A stretch of 64,000 nt of DNA from NCBI RefSeq assembly GCF_003020115.1, contig NZ_PYFX01000002.1, positions 496,001 through 560,000 of the forward strand. Direction: 5' to 3'. A program made the position numbers and the translations under genes. Positions 1-9,952 of this stretch are shown here, one piece after another. The notes under the pieces were generated by a model, which was given only the letters and a program-made list of their open reading frames with translations, did no database searches and had not been told where the DNA came from. Source of the DNA: Bradyrhizobium sp. MOS002. Its GTDB lineage: Bacteria > Pseudomonadota > Alphaproteobacteria > Rhizobiales > Xanthobacteraceae. Numbering within the stretch: the first letter of the stretch is position 1; every line of letters begins with the position of its first letter.

Positions 1-45
1 CCGGTTCCGTTGACTTAAGCGCGTTTCGCCCCGAGTTATGCCTGC

Positions 46-71
46 CATCGATGACGCCGACGTCATCGATG
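46..71. promoter_or_regulatory. perfect 11-bp inverted repeat before the sulfate operon
   Basis: The arms CATCGATGACG and CGTCATCGATG are perfect reverse complements separated by the 4 bases CCGA. The repeat ends only a few bases before the SD (GGAG at 77-80) of the sulfate-binding-protein gene. It could be a dimeric-repressor operator or an mRNA hairpin next to the ribosome binding site. No regulator family was recognised from the motif. Confidence 0.6.
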
Positions 72-86
72 TGAATGGAGATGGAC

Positions 87-1088
87 ATGATGCGCCGTAT
101 CGTTCCGCTCGCTGCAGGACTGCTCGCGACAGGCTTGTTGGCTAGCTCGGCTCTCGCCGCTGACATCAATCTGCTGAACGTATCGTACGATCCGACGCGT
201 GAGCTCTATGTCGAGTTCAACAAGGCGTTCGCGAATGCCTATCAGAAGGAAACCGGCAAGAGCGTCGAGATCAAGCAGTCACATGGCGGCAGCGGTTCGC
301 AGGCGCGCGCCGTGATCGACGGATTGCAGGCCGACGTGGTGACGCTTGCGCTCGCCTACGACATCGACGCCATCGCAGGCAAAGGCCTCACGACGGCTGA
401 CTGGCAGAAGCGGTTGCCGCAAAATTCGTCGCCCTACACCTCGACCATCGTATTTCTGGTCCGCAAGGGCAATCCGAAGGGCATCAAGGACTGGGACGAT
501 CTGCTCAAGCCGGGTGTCGCCGTGATCACGCCGAACCCGAAGACGTCAGGCGGGGCGCGCTGGAATTATCTGGCGGCCTGGGGCTTTGCGCAGAAGAAAT
601 ACGGCTCGGCGGACAAAGCCAAGGATTTCATCGGAAAGCTCTATCAGCAGGTGCCGGTGCTCGATACCGGTGCGCGCGGCGCGACCGTGACCTTCGTCGA
701 GCGCGGCGTCGGCGACGTGCTGCTCGCCTGGGAGAACGAGGCGTACCTGGCGCTGAAGGAGTTCGGTCCGGAGAAATTCGAGATCGTGGCGCCGCCGCTC
801 TCGATCCTGGCAGAACCGCCGGTGACGATCGTCGACAAGGTTGCCGATAAAAAAGGCACCCGCAACGCCGCCGACGCTTACCTGCAATATTGGTATACCA
901 AGGAAGGTCAGGAAATCGCGGCGCGCAACTTTTATCGTCCGCGCGATCCCGAGATCGCTAAAAAGCACGAAAACTCCTTCGCGAAGGTCGAGCTGTTCAC
1001 GATCGACGAACTTTTCGGCGGCTGGACCAAGGCGCAGAAGGAACATTTTGCCGACGGCGGCGTCTTCGATCAGATCTACAAGAACTGA
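87..1088 (+). CDS. sbp: sulfate ABC transporter periplasmic substrate-binding protein
   Basis: Periplasmic receptor that delivers sulfate (possibly thiosulfate) to the CysTWA importer encoded directly downstream. A signal peptide ([14 protein letters not shown]..., cleavage near ALA-AD) is followed by the family segments [24 protein letters not shown] and [13 protein letters not shown]. The frame is open from ATG 75, but SD GGAG at 77-80 fits ATG 87 (6 nt) or ATG 90 (9 nt), so 87 is preferred. The mature length of about 310 residues is normal for Sbp/CysP. Sulfate versus thiosulfate preference cannot be read from the sequence. First gene of a four-gene operon. Confidence 0.93.
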   Translation: MMRRIVPLAAGLLATGLLASSALAADINLLNVSYDPTRELYVEFNKAFANAYQKETGKSVEIKQSHGGSGSQARAVIDGLQADVVTLALAYDIDAIAGKGLTTADWQKRLPQNSSPYTSTIVFLVRKGNPKGIKDWDDLLKPGVAVITPNPKTSGGARWNYLAAWGFAQKKYGSADKAKDFIGKLYQQVPVLDTGARGATVTFVERGVGDVLLAWENEAYLALKEFGPEKFEIVAPPLSILAEPPVTIVDKVADKKGTRNAADAYLQYWYTKEGQEIAARNFYRPRDPEIAKKHENSFAKVELFTIDELFGGWTKAQKEHFADGGVFDQIYKN

Positions 1089-1124
1089 TCGGGCGCTGTC
1101 GGCGGGGCTTAAACAGGGGGCCTG

Positions 1125-1961
1125 GTGAGCGCAATCGCAGCACGACGCCGGACATTGCCGGGCTTCGGTCTCACCATGGGGCTGACGCTGTCCTGGCTGT
1201 CGATCATCATCCTGATTCCGCTCGCCGGCCTGTTCCTGAAATCGCTCGAGTTGAGCCCCGAGCAATTCTGGAACATCCTCTCCAGCCGTCGCACCCTGAA
1301 TGCCCTCCGCGTCTCCTTCGGCCTCGCCTTCGCGGCGGCGTGCGTCAATCTGGTGATGGGTAGCATCATCGTCTGGGCGCTGGTGCGCTACCGCTTCCCG
1401 GGAAGGCGGCTGTTCGACGCCATCGTCGACGTGCCCTTTGCGCTGCCGACGGCGGTCGCCGGCGTCGCGCTGACCGCGTTGTTCGCCGAGAAGGGCTGGC
1501 TCGGCGCGCCGCTTGCGGCGGCTGGCATCAAGGTGGCGTTCACGCCGGTCGGCATCTTCGTCGCGATGATCTTCATCGGCATTCCTTTCGTGGTGCGCAC
1601 GGTGCAGCCGGTGCTCCAGGATCTCGACCCCGAGATCGAGGAGGCCGCGGGCAGCCTTGGCGCGAGCCGCTGGCAGACCATCATTCGCGTGATCCTGCCC
1701 TCGCTCGGCCCGGCGCTGCTGACGGGGCTGGCGCTTGCCTTCGCGCGCGCGGTTGGCGAATACGGCTCCGTGATCTTCATCGCAGGCAATCTGCCGAACG
1801 TCTCCGAGATCGCGCCTCTGCTGATCGTGATCCGCCTCTCTGAATTCCGCTATGCCGATGCGACCGCTATCGCGGTGGTCATGCTGGTCGTGTCCTTTGT
1901 CATTATCTTCGCCGTCAACCGGCTCCAGCGCTGGGCGCAGAGCCGGATTCCGGTGCGATGA
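1125..1961 (+). CDS. cysT: sulfate ABC transporter permease CysT (CysU)
   Basis: Inner-membrane permease that pairs with CysW to form the sulfate channel. The 278 residues carry about six hydrophobic segments, and the cytoplasmic coupling loop shows [10 protein letters not shown], the EAA motif that contacts the ATPase. GTG start at 1125 behind AGGGGG at 1115-1120. It lies 36 bp after the binding-protein gene, and its stop is 10 bp before the cysW start, so the genes are one transcription unit. Confidence 0.95.
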   Translation: MSAIAARRRTLPGFGLTMGLTLSWLSIIILIPLAGLFLKSLELSPEQFWNILSSRRTLNALRVSFGLAFAAACVNLVMGSIIVWALVRYRFPGRRLFDAIVDVPFALPTAVAGVALTALFAEKGWLGAPLAAAGIKVAFTPVGIFVAMIFIGIPFVVRTVQPVLQDLDPEIEEAAGSLGASRWQTIIRVILPSLGPALLTGLALAFARAVGEYGSVIFIAGNLPNVSEIAPLLIVIRLSEFRYADATAIAVVMLVVSFVIIFAVNRLQRWAQSRIPVR

Positions 1962-1971
1962 GGACGGCGCC

Positions 1972-2872
1972 ATGACGATGCAGATCGCGGATTCCGTCTC
2001 GCTCTCGGCCCCCGACGCCAAGGCACGCGCGCATGCGGCGGCCGCGCGGAACAATTTGCGCACCGAACCGCGCGCCGTCCGCATCGTCATCATTGCGCTG
2101 GCGATGACCTTTCTCTCTGTCTTCGTCGTGCTGCCGCTGGTCGTGGTGTTCGCGCAGGCCTTCTCGAAGGGTATCCTCGCTTATTTCGCCGCGCTGGCCG
2201 ACCCGGAGGCGTTGTCCGCAATCAAGTTGACGCTGTTGGTTGCGGCAATTTCCGTCGGCCTCAATCTCGTCTTCGGCCTGGTCGCAGCCTGGGCGATTGC
2301 AAAATTCGAATTCTCGGGCAAGACCTTCCTGATCACGCTGATCGATTTGCCGTTCTCGGTCAGCCCGGTGATCTCGGGCCTCGTCTTCGTGCTGCTGTTC
2401 GGCGCGCAGGGGTATTTCGGCGGCTGGCTGCGCGATCATGACATCCAGATCCTGTTCGCGGTGCCCGGCATCGCGCTTGCGACCACCTTCGTGACCTTCC
2501 CCTTCGTGGCGCGTGCGTTGATCCCGCTGATGCAGGAGCAGGGCACGCAGGAGGAGGAGGCCGCGATCTCGCTTGGCGCCTCGGGCCTGCAAACCTTCTT
2601 CCGCGTCACGCTGCCCAACATCAAATGGGGCGTGCTCTACGGCGTCCTGCTCTGCAACGCGCGCGCGATGGGCGAGTTCGGCGCGGTCTCCGTCGTCTCC
2701 GGCCATATTCGCGGCGAGACCAACACGATGCCGCTCCTGGTCGAGATTCTCTACAACGAATACCAGTTCGTCGCGGCGTTCGCGATCGCCTCGCTGCTCG
2801 CGATGCTGGCGCTGATCACGCTGATCGCCAAGACCGTTCTGGAAAATCATCTCGACGAAGGACAGGACGCAA

Positions 2873-2883
<11 letters not shown>
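1972..2883 (+). CDS. cysW: sulfate ABC transporter permease CysW
   Basis: Second permease half of the sulfate importer, 303 residues from ATG 1972. An open frame extends upstream into cysT, but homology and hydrophobicity begin at MTMQIADS. There are about six membrane helices, and [11 protein letters not shown] is the EAA coupling loop. The segment [12 protein letters not shown] is typical of CysW. Its 3' end overlaps the cysA start by 11 bases, implying translational coupling. Confidence 0.95.
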
Positions 2884-3910
<1,027 letters not shown>

Positions 3911-3999
3911 GCCGGGGCGTTCGGTCGAATTTTCTTCAAAATTCACCTTTCAGCCACGGTTGGTATGCAACAACGGCCCCTCATTGGGGGCTTTCGACC

Positions 4000-4503
4000 A
4001 TGCGCGCTGCGGCCGCAATTCTCATAGCATTGCTGCTCGCCGGCTGCGCCGGCAACGAAGCACCAGTCCAGCAGCCCTCGATGTACGCCGATATGGCTGT
4101 CCCGGGCGCAAAGCTCGATGCGCAGGCGGCAGCGATCATGATCTCGCAATACCGCCAGAACAACGGGCTCGGCACCGTCGTGGTCGACCCCGATCTGATG
4201 CGGCTCGCCGAATCCCAGTCCCAGGCCATGGCTGCCGCCAACAAGATGGACCATGACGTCCGCTCGCCGCTGGCCAAGCGCCTCAGCGCGGGCGGCTATC
4301 CGGCGACCGTTGCGGTCGAGAACGTCTCGGCCGGCTATCACACGCTGGCGGAAGCGTTTTCCGGCTGGCGCGACTCGCCCCCGCACCGCGCCAACATGCT
4401 CAAGAGCGGTGTCACAAAATTGGGCATCGCGGCGGGCTATGCTCCCGGCACCAAATACAAGGTGTTCTGGACCATGATCCTGGCCTCGACGGACGCCCGA
4501 TAA
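4000..4503 (+). CDS. CAP (SCP/PR1-like) domain lipoprotein
   Basis: The 167 residues begin with a lipoprotein signal (lipobox LLAGC, lipidation at Cys17 or close), so the protein is probably anchored in the envelope. The rest is a CAP/SCP domain: NNGLG and LAESQSQAMA early, then SGWRDSPPHRANML, the family's conserved motif before the last strand. Function of bacterial CAP proteins is mostly unknown; wall or extracellular roles are suggested. The SD-like GGGGG at 3986-3990 can pair with GCCCC at 3976-3980, forming a short hairpin just before the start. Monocistronic. Confidence 0.85.
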   Translation: MRAAAAILIALLLAGCAGNEAPVQQPSMYADMAVPGAKLDAQAAAIMISQYRQNNGLGTVVVDPDLMRLAESQSQAMAAANKMDHDVRSPLAKRLSAGGYPATVAVENVSAGYHTLAEAFSGWRDSPPHRANMLKSGVTKLGIAAGYAPGTKYKVFWTMILASTDAR

Positions 4504-4581
4504 GCCAGACTTGATCTCGGGATGCATTGACGCCGCGGCAGACTGTCGCCACGGTCGCTCGCCATCTGCTAGTGTTCCCGC

Positions 4582-5757
4582 ATGACCGATCACAGCCCCG
4601 AAGTCGCAACAATCCCCGCAAACGCGCAACGTGTCCTGGTCCTCCAGGGCGGCGGCGCGCTCGGATCCTATCAGGCCGGCGCCTATCAGTCGCTCTGCCA
4701 TGCCGGGTTCGAGCCGGACTGGGTCGCTGGCATCTCGATCGGCGCGGTCAATGCCGCGATCATCGCCGGCAACGAAGGGCAGACGCGCGTCAAGCGGCTC
4801 AAGGAATTCTGGGAGATGGTCTCGGCGCCGGTGCCGTGGAAGCCGATCGGCAAGAGCGATCACAGCCGCGAACTGTTCAACTCGACCAGCGCCGCATTGA
4901 TCGCGACCTTCGGCGTGCCCGGATTCTTCACGCCGCGCATTCCGCCCGCGCCGCTCTGGCCGCCCGGCAGCCCGCAGGCCGAGAGCTATTACGACACCGC
5001 ACCGCTGAAGAAGACGCTGGAGCGTCTGGTCGATTTCGACCGCATCAACGATCTGAAGACGCGGCTGTCGGTCGGTGCGGTCGGCGTCACCTCCGGCAAC
5101 TTCAAGTATTTCGACAATTTCGAGTTCAGGAAGCTCGGCAAGAAAATCGGCCCCGAGCACATCATGGCCTCCGGCGCGCTGCCGCCCGGCTTTCCGTCCG
5201 TCGTGATCGACGGCGAGCATTATTGGGACGGCGGCATCGCCTCCAACACGCCGCTCGACTACGTGCTGGACGCCGAGACCGACCGCGATCTCCTGATCTT
5301 CCAGATCGACCTGTTCAGCGCCCGCGGCGATCTGCCGACCTCGCTGCTCGAGGCGACCGAGCGCGAGAAGGACATCCGCTTCTCCAGCCGCACGCGGATG
5401 AACACCGACAAGAACAAGCAGGTGCACAACGCCCGCAGGGCCGTGCGCGACCTGATTTCCAAATTGCCCGATTATCTCAAGAACGACCCGTCCGTGGAAT
5501 TCCTTGCCAAGGTATCGCGCGAAAGCACCGTTACCGTGGTGCACCTGATCTATCGCAGCAAGAACTACGAATCCTCGTCCAAGGATTACGATTTTTCGCA
5601 TGTCGCCATGGTCGAGCATTGGGAAGCCGGCGTGCGTGACGTGCACCTGTCGATGCGCCACAAGGACTGGCTCGAGCGGCCTCAATCCGGCGAGACCATG
5701 GTGACCTACGATCTCACGGGGGACGTCACTGCGCCCCCGCCAAAAAGGAGCGAGTAA
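4582..5757 (+). CDS. patatin-like phospholipase (DUF3734 type)
   Basis: Predicted lipid acyl hydrolase with the patatin Ser-Asp dyad. An oxyanion loop GGGALGSYQAGAY is near residues 19-31, the nucleophile elbow is GISIG and the catalytic Asp lies in DGGIASNTPL. The C-terminal third matches the DUF3734 extension of bacterial patatins. 391 residues. The stop TAA at 5756-5758 is immediately followed by the bdhA start, so the two are co-transcribed and probably translationally coupled. The neighbour suggests a link to hydroxybutyrate or polyhydroxybutyrate metabolism; this is inference from context. Confidence 0.88.
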   Translation: MTDHSPEVATIPANAQRVLVLQGGGALGSYQAGAYQSLCHAGFEPDWVAGISIGAVNAAIIAGNEGQTRVKRLKEFWEMVSAPVPWKPIGKSDHSRELFNSTSAALIATFGVPGFFTPRIPPAPLWPPGSPQAESYYDTAPLKKTLERLVDFDRINDLKTRLSVGAVGVTSGNFKYFDNFEFRKLGKKIGPEHIMASGALPPGFPSVVIDGEHYWDGGIASNTPLDYVLDAETDRDLLIFQIDLFSARGDLPTSLLEATEREKDIRFSSRTRMNTDKNKQVHNARRAVRDLISKLPDYLKNDPSVEFLAKVSRESTVTVVHLIYRSKNYESSSKDYDFSHVAMVEHWEAGVRDVHLSMRHKDWLERPQSGETMVTYDLTGDVTAPPPKRSE

Positions 5758-5758
5758 T

Positions 5759-6547
5759 ATGGGTAGTCTGTCAGGCAAGAACGCCGTCGTGACCGGGTCG
5801 ACCAGCGGCATCGGGCTCGCCTATGCGCGCGCCTTTGCCGCCGCCGGCGCCAATGTCGTCATCAACGGCTTCGGCTCGCCGGAGGACATCGAGAAGGAGC
5901 GCGCCAAGATCGAGTCCGATTTCGGCGTGAAGGCGGTCTATTCGCCCGCCGACATGACCAAGCCGGCCGAAATCGCCGGGATGATCGCGCTCGGCGAGAA
6001 GAGCTTTGGTTCGGTCGATATCCTCGTCAACAATGCCGGCATCCAGTTCGTCTCGCCGATCGAGGAATTCCCGCCGGAGAAATGGGACCAGATCATCGCG
6101 ATCAACCTGTCCTCGGCCTTCCATGCCATTCGCGCCGCCGTCCCCGGCATGAAGAAGAAGGGCTGGGGCCGCATCATCAATACCGCTTCCGCGCACTCGC
6201 TGGTCGCCTCGCCGTTCAAGTCGGCCTATGTGTCGGCCAAGCACGGCATCGCCGGCCTGACCAAGACCGTGGCACTCGAGGTCGCGACCAGCAAGATCAC
6301 CTGCAACTGCATCAGCCCCGGCTATGTCTGGACGCCGCTGGTGGAGAAGCAGATTCCCGACACCATGAAGGCCCGCAACCTCACGCGCGAGCAGGTCATC
6401 AACGACGTGCTGCTCGACGCGCAGCCGACCAAGGAGTTTGTCACCTCCGAGCAGGTCGCAGCCCTCGCGCTGTTCCTGTGCGGCGACGACGCCGCGCAGA
6501 TCACCGGCACCAACCTGTCGATCGACGGCGGCTGGACCGCGGAGTAA
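5759..6547 (+). CDS. bdhA: 3-hydroxybutyrate dehydrogenase (SDR family)
   Basis: NAD-dependent oxidation of 3-hydroxybutyrate to acetoacetate, the exit step of PHB breakdown. The 262 residues show the cofactor loop VTGSTSGIGLAYA near the N-terminus, NNAGIQ, the catalytic YVSAK and the C-terminal IDGGWTAE typical of this SDR subgroup. SD AAAAAGGAG at 5742-5750 ends 8 nt before ATG 5759. It follows the patatin gene with essentially no gap. Confidence 0.93.
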   Translation: MGSLSGKNAVVTGSTSGIGLAYARAFAAAGANVVINGFGSPEDIEKERAKIESDFGVKAVYSPADMTKPAEIAGMIALGEKSFGSVDILVNNAGIQFVSPIEEFPPEKWDQIIAINLSSAFHAIRAAVPGMKKKGWGRIINTASAHSLVASPFKSAYVSAKHGIAGLTKTVALEVATSKITCNCISPGYVWTPLVEKQIPDTMKARNLTREQVINDVLLDAQPTKEFVTSEQVAALALFLCGDDAAQITGTNLSIDGGWTAE

Positions 6548-6556
6548 CGGACTGGT

Positions 6557-6657
6557 GTCATGCCCCGCGAAGGCGGGGCATCCAGTACGCCGCGGCGTCT
6601 CGGTACAACTACAGCCGTCTCGGAGTACTGGATCGCCCGGTCAATCCGGGCGATGAC
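6557..6657. repeat. dispersed palindromic repeat, family A copy 1
   Basis: Starts GTCATGCCCCGCGAAGGCGG and ends with a GCGATGAC arm; the internal ATCCAGTA and TACTGGAT arms also pair. Related copies occur at 29476, 40583 and 52862. It lies between convergent bdhA and the TauE-like gene. Confidence 0.85.
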
Positions 6658-6700
6658 AGCGAGGATGGAGCGGCGTTTTTCCGTTCGCGCCGTTCTCCGT

Positions 6701-7525
6701 TCAGTGTGTCCAGGCCAGCGCCGTCTCGAACGCGGAGGACAGGTGCAACTCGGCGAACATGATCTTGCCGGCGACCACGAACAGTACGCTGGCGAGGGTC
6801 AGGCGCAGAACCGTCTCGGGGACGCGCGTCGCGCTGAAGCTGCCGACGATGATGCCGGGCAGCGAGCCCAACAGCAGCACGCCCATCAGCGCCCAATCCA
6901 CGTCGCCCAGCGCCCAGTGCCCGATTCCGGCGACCAGCGTCAGCGGGACGGCATGGGCGATGTCGGAGCCGACGATGGTCGCCATCGGCAGGCGCGGATA
7001 GAGCAGCAGCAGAACGGTGACGCCGACCGCGCCGGCGCCGACCGATGAAATCGAGACCAGCACACCGAGTACGATTCCGGTGACGACCGTCGCGATCGCG
7101 GTGGTGCGGTCATCGACCTGCTCCAGGCGCCGGCGATAGCGCTCCATGATCGCCTTGCGGAAGATCAGCGAGGTCGCGGTCAGCAGCAGCGCGAAGCACA
7201 ACACCAGATTGACCAGACCGCGCTCGGAATCGCTGTTGAGGTCTAGCTTCCACAGCACGAGCAGCGTCAGCGCGCTCGCCGGAAGGCTGCCGCAGGCGAG
7301 TCGCAGCACCGCCGGCCAGTGCACGCTGCGCGACCAGCCATGCACCACGCTGCCGCCGGTCTTGGTGGCGGCGGCATAGAGCAGGTCGGTGCCGACCGCG
7401 GTCGATGGGTGAATGCCGAACAGCAGGATCAGCAGCGGCGTCATCAACGAGCCGCCGCCGACGCCAGTCATTCCGACCAGCAGGCCGACGCCGAACCCGG
7501 AGGCGACGTAAAGTGGATCGATCAT
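6701..7525 (-). CDS. TauE/SafE-family membrane permease
   Basis: Predicted inner-membrane exporter of sulfite or sulfur-containing organic anions (DUF81/TauE family). The 274 residues form about seven to eight hydrophobic helices, beginning with the glycine-rich GLLVGMTGVGGGSLMTPLL repeat unit characteristic of the family. A weaker second copy, GIVLGVLVSISSVGAGAVG, occurs in the C-terminal half (the family is an internal duplication). The substrate is unknown. The sulfate importer lies nearby, but two unrelated units separate them. Confidence 0.88.
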   Translation of the reverse strand: MIDPLYVASGFGVGLLVGMTGVGGGSLMTPLLILLFGIHPSTAVGTDLLYAAATKTGGSVVHGWSRSVHWPAVLRLACGSLPASALTLLVLWKLDLNSDSERGLVNLVLCFALLLTATSLIFRKAIMERYRRRLEQVDDRTTAIATVVTGIVLGVLVSISSVGAGAVGVTVLLLLYPRLPMATIVGSDIAHAVPLTLVAGIGHWALGDVDWALMGVLLLGSLPGIIVGSFSATRVPETVLRLTLASVLFVVAGKIMFAELHLSSAFETALAWTH

Positions 7526-7721
7526 GTCGAGGGAATCTTAGGTTTATCTCGTCAGATGAGCAATATGACGTAGAATAAACTTTCCCTGCGGAGCAACCGC
7601 TTGGATCGAATAAGAAAAATTCTTCCGCAGGAGGCCGGAGTGGAGGTGTTTTCTCCAATTCATCGTTATCTCGCGAAACGGACATCTCGGTAGATCTGAT
7701 TCAATCAGAACCGATAACGCT

Positions 7722-8035
7722 CTAGGCATATTGCCTTCCGGGCTCATTCAGCCCCGCGACCGGCCGCCGTGACGTGTGGCGGATGTGGACGATATGGATT
7801 ACGTCGCCACGGACACGGTAAAATATCCGGAATGGGTAGCGGACGACCGCTGCGACACGAACCTTGGAACGGTGCGCAACGCGTGGCGCCGAGAAAGGCG
7901 CGCCACGGACGCGCTCCACGACGTCAACAAGTCTCCGGCCGAGAGCTTCGGCGACCACAGGGCTGCGTTGCTGGCATAATAGGTCGCGATGTCCGCGAGA
8001 TCAGCAAGCGCCTCTCGCGTCCAGACGACCTTCAT
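7722..8035 (-). pseudogene. ParE/RelE-type toxin, disrupted by a single-base frameshift
   Basis: The N-terminal half (MKVVWTREALADLADIATYY...) reads in one frame from ATG 8035. The C-terminal half (VAEALGRRLVDVVERVR ... VRYPFRIFYRV ... VIHIVHIRHTSRRP) reads in another. Together they give one complete ParE toxin of about 100 residues. The frames switch around 7958-7963, where one lost C would restore a normal A-A-P-V-V-A junction. ATG 8035 overlaps the antitoxin stop (ATGA). Either the toxin is dead or there is a base-calling error. Confidence 0.8.
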
Positions 8036-8268
8036 CCGCGCGCAAATTTCGCGAAGGCCTCCGCAACCTCGGCATCCGTAGCGACCTCGCCGCGATCTAT
8101 GGACGCCAAGGCCGCATCGATGCTCCGCAATTCCTCTTGCGTAGCAAGATACTCGCCGCCGAGCAGCTCACTCTCGATTTCGCTGGCAATGGCAACCAGC
8201 TCGTTCTGGGCCTCTTCAGGCCAAGTCTGGGCACGTTCCAGAAGGTTTCGTAGATCGCTTGCGGCCAT
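8032..8268 (-). CDS. antitoxin partner of the ParE-like toxin
   Basis: A 78-residue acidic helical protein from ATG 8268 (MAASDLRNLLERA...). The open frame extends to a TTG at 8304, but the ATG is preferred. The cistron precedes and overlaps the toxin by four bases, the usual antitoxin-first order of type II modules. No catalytic motif. It appears intact although its toxin is frameshifted, as is common in decaying modules. The exact antitoxin family was not recognised. Confidence 0.72.
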   Translation of the reverse strand: MAASDLRNLLERAQTWPEEAQNELVAIASEIESELLGGEYLATQEELRSIDAALASIDRGEVATDAEVAEAFAKFARG

Positions 8269-8321
8269 AAATCCGACTATATCAGGCGGCGGATGGCTTT
8301 CCAATCGCCTTGAGCCGACGG

Positions 8322-9680
8322 CTATTTCCCGAACGCCAGCACGTGCAGCCCGAGCCGCTGTCGCACGATCCAGAACAGCAGCACCGTCTCGAAACTGAGC
8401 GAGATCGAGGTCGCGGCCGCAGCGCCGTGGCCGCCGAAGCGCGGCACCAGCGCGATGCAGAGCACCAGGTTCATCGCAAAGGCCAGCGCATAGGCCAGCG
8501 CGCAGATCTTCTGCTGGCCGAGCATGTTGAGCAGCCGTTCGACCGGGCCGATCGCGGATCGGACCACGAGCCCGATGGCGGCGACGAACATGATGTCGTA
8601 GCCGACCACGAATTGCGGCCCGAACAGCCAGAGCAGCGGCTTGCCGAGCGCGAGCAGCACGATGGTCGCCGCCAGCGACGGCCAGAACGTCCAGTTGATG
8701 GCATGCGCCACGTAAGCCGACAGCCGCGCCTTATCGCCGCTTGCGTTGTACTCGGCGAAGCGATGCGCGGTCGTCGCCGACATCGCGTAGTGGATGAAGG
8801 AGACCAGCGCGAGCGTCTTCACCACGGCGAAATAGACGCCGACCTCGTCGGAGGGACGGAACTGCTGAAGCACCAGCACGTCGGTGTAGGACAGCAGCAG
8901 GTAGAAGCTTTCGACCAGCAGGATCGGCAGCGACACGGCGAGCCAGCCGCCGACGTCATAGGCCTTGGGGCCGGGCTCGATGTGATCGGCGAGCTTGCGG
9001 TTCAGCACCACCATCTGCCCGGTCATCGCGATCCACACCGCGCCGGCACTCGCGACCATCGCGGCGACCGCGCCGAGATGATAGCCGAGCAGGAAGGCGC
9101 ACGCCGTGATGCCGATGATCAGTGCCTGGCGGATGATGAATTGCGGCATCAGGCCGAGTTGCATCCAGTCATGCGAGCGCGCGATGCCGTCCTGGGTGTT
9201 GGCGACGACGAAAGCGGGCAGCGTCATGCAGCCGATATAGAGCGGCAGCACCTCGGCCGGATCGATCCAGGGTGACAGCAATTTGACGAGACCGGCGAGG
9301 CCGAGCGACACCAATGCGGACACCGCAAAGGTGAGCCAGCGGCTGCCCGAGAGAAAGCCGCGCAGCAGCGCGTGCTCGCCACGGGCGCGGTATTCCGGAA
9401 TGATCTTTTGCGCGGAGGCCGAGATGCCAAAGTCCATCATGCTGCCGAGCAGCAGCACCCAGGTCCAGACATAGACATAGACGCCGTAGTCCGAAGTCCC
9501 CATCCAGCGTGCGAGCAGCACTTGCGAAAAATAGGCAAGGCCCGCGCTGATCACGCGGATGACGAAGATGGTGCCGGCCAGCCGCCGCGTCAGCGATGCT
9601 TCGCTCGACCCGCCCGTTAATTTTTCGCGCAGCCGCGCGATGAGGCCGGCAGGTCCGGTCGTTGCGGGTTCTGCATCCAT
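8322..9680 (-). CDS. polysaccharide/oligosaccharide flippase (Wzx/MOP type)
   Basis: Integral membrane protein of about 452 residues with some twelve to fourteen hydrophobic segments. It belongs to the lipopolysaccharide-biosynthesis/Wzx branch of the MOP exporters, which move lipid-linked sugar units across the inner membrane. The conserved N-terminal pattern GTIFVIRVISAGLAYFSQVL then LLARWMGTSDYGVYVY is clear. Start placed at ATG 9680 (MDAEPATTG); an upstream open extension of 26 codons has no family similarity. No glycosyltransferases are adjacent, so the substrate is unknown. Confidence 0.87.
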   Translation of the reverse strand: MDAEPATTGPAGLIARLREKLTGGSSEASLTRRLAGTIFVIRVISAGLAYFSQVLLARWMGTSDYGVYVYVWTWVLLLGSMMDFGISASAQKIIPEYRARGEHALLRGFLSGSRWLTFAVSALVSLGLAGLVKLLSPWIDPAEVLPLYIGCMTLPAFVVANTQDGIARSHDWMQLGLMPQFIIRQALIIGITACAFLLGYHLGAVAAMVASAGAVWIAMTGQMVVLNRKLADHIEPGPKAYDVGGWLAVSLPILLVESFYLLLSYTDVLVLQQFRPSDEVGVYFAVVKTLALVSFIHYAMSATTAHRFAEYNASGDKARLSAYVAHAINWTFWPSLAATIVLLALGKPLLWLFGPQFVVGYDIMFVAAIGLVVRSAIGPVERLLNMLGQQKICALAYALAFAMNLVLCIALVPRFGGHGAAAATSISLSFETVLLFWIVRQRLGLHVLAFGK

Positions 9681-9803
9681 CACGGCCAATTCGAACAGCC
9701 CCCGAGGCGCACACGAATGCTGCGGCAGACTTGCCGCAGCAGCCCAGGGGATTAGCAACCATTCGTTAAGATTCGGTTGGGTGGGACCACGTCTCTATCC
9801 CAC

Positions 9804-9950
9804 GTCGTCCCGGCCGAGTGCGCAATTGTGCACGGGGGGCCGGGACCCATAACCCCAGGGAGAGGTTTGGCGAAGACGGGTCGTTCGGGATTTTCACCGT
9901 GCACTGTCGATAGATCACGCGGTATGGGTCCCGGCCTTCGCCGGGACGAC
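9804..9950. repeat. dispersed palindromic repeat, family B copy 1
   Basis: Begins GTCGTCCCGGCC and ends GGCCTTCGCCGGGACGAC, with CGGGACCCATA and TATGGGTCCCG as inner arms. Related copies are at 11610, 19500, 25914 and 54413. Together with the upstream end of the flippase gene it fills the gap 9681-9952. Confidence 0.85.
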
Positions 9951-9952
9951 AC

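Noticed and set aside
546..2093. Long minus-strand frame opposite sbp and cysT
   Set aside because: It is antisense to well-supported transporter genes, rich in Arg, Asp and His as expected for a shadow frame in high-GC DNA.
7544..7747. 67-residue minus-strand frame upstream of the TauE-like gene
   Set aside because: No SD and no recognisable fold; it crosses the end of the toxin pseudogene.
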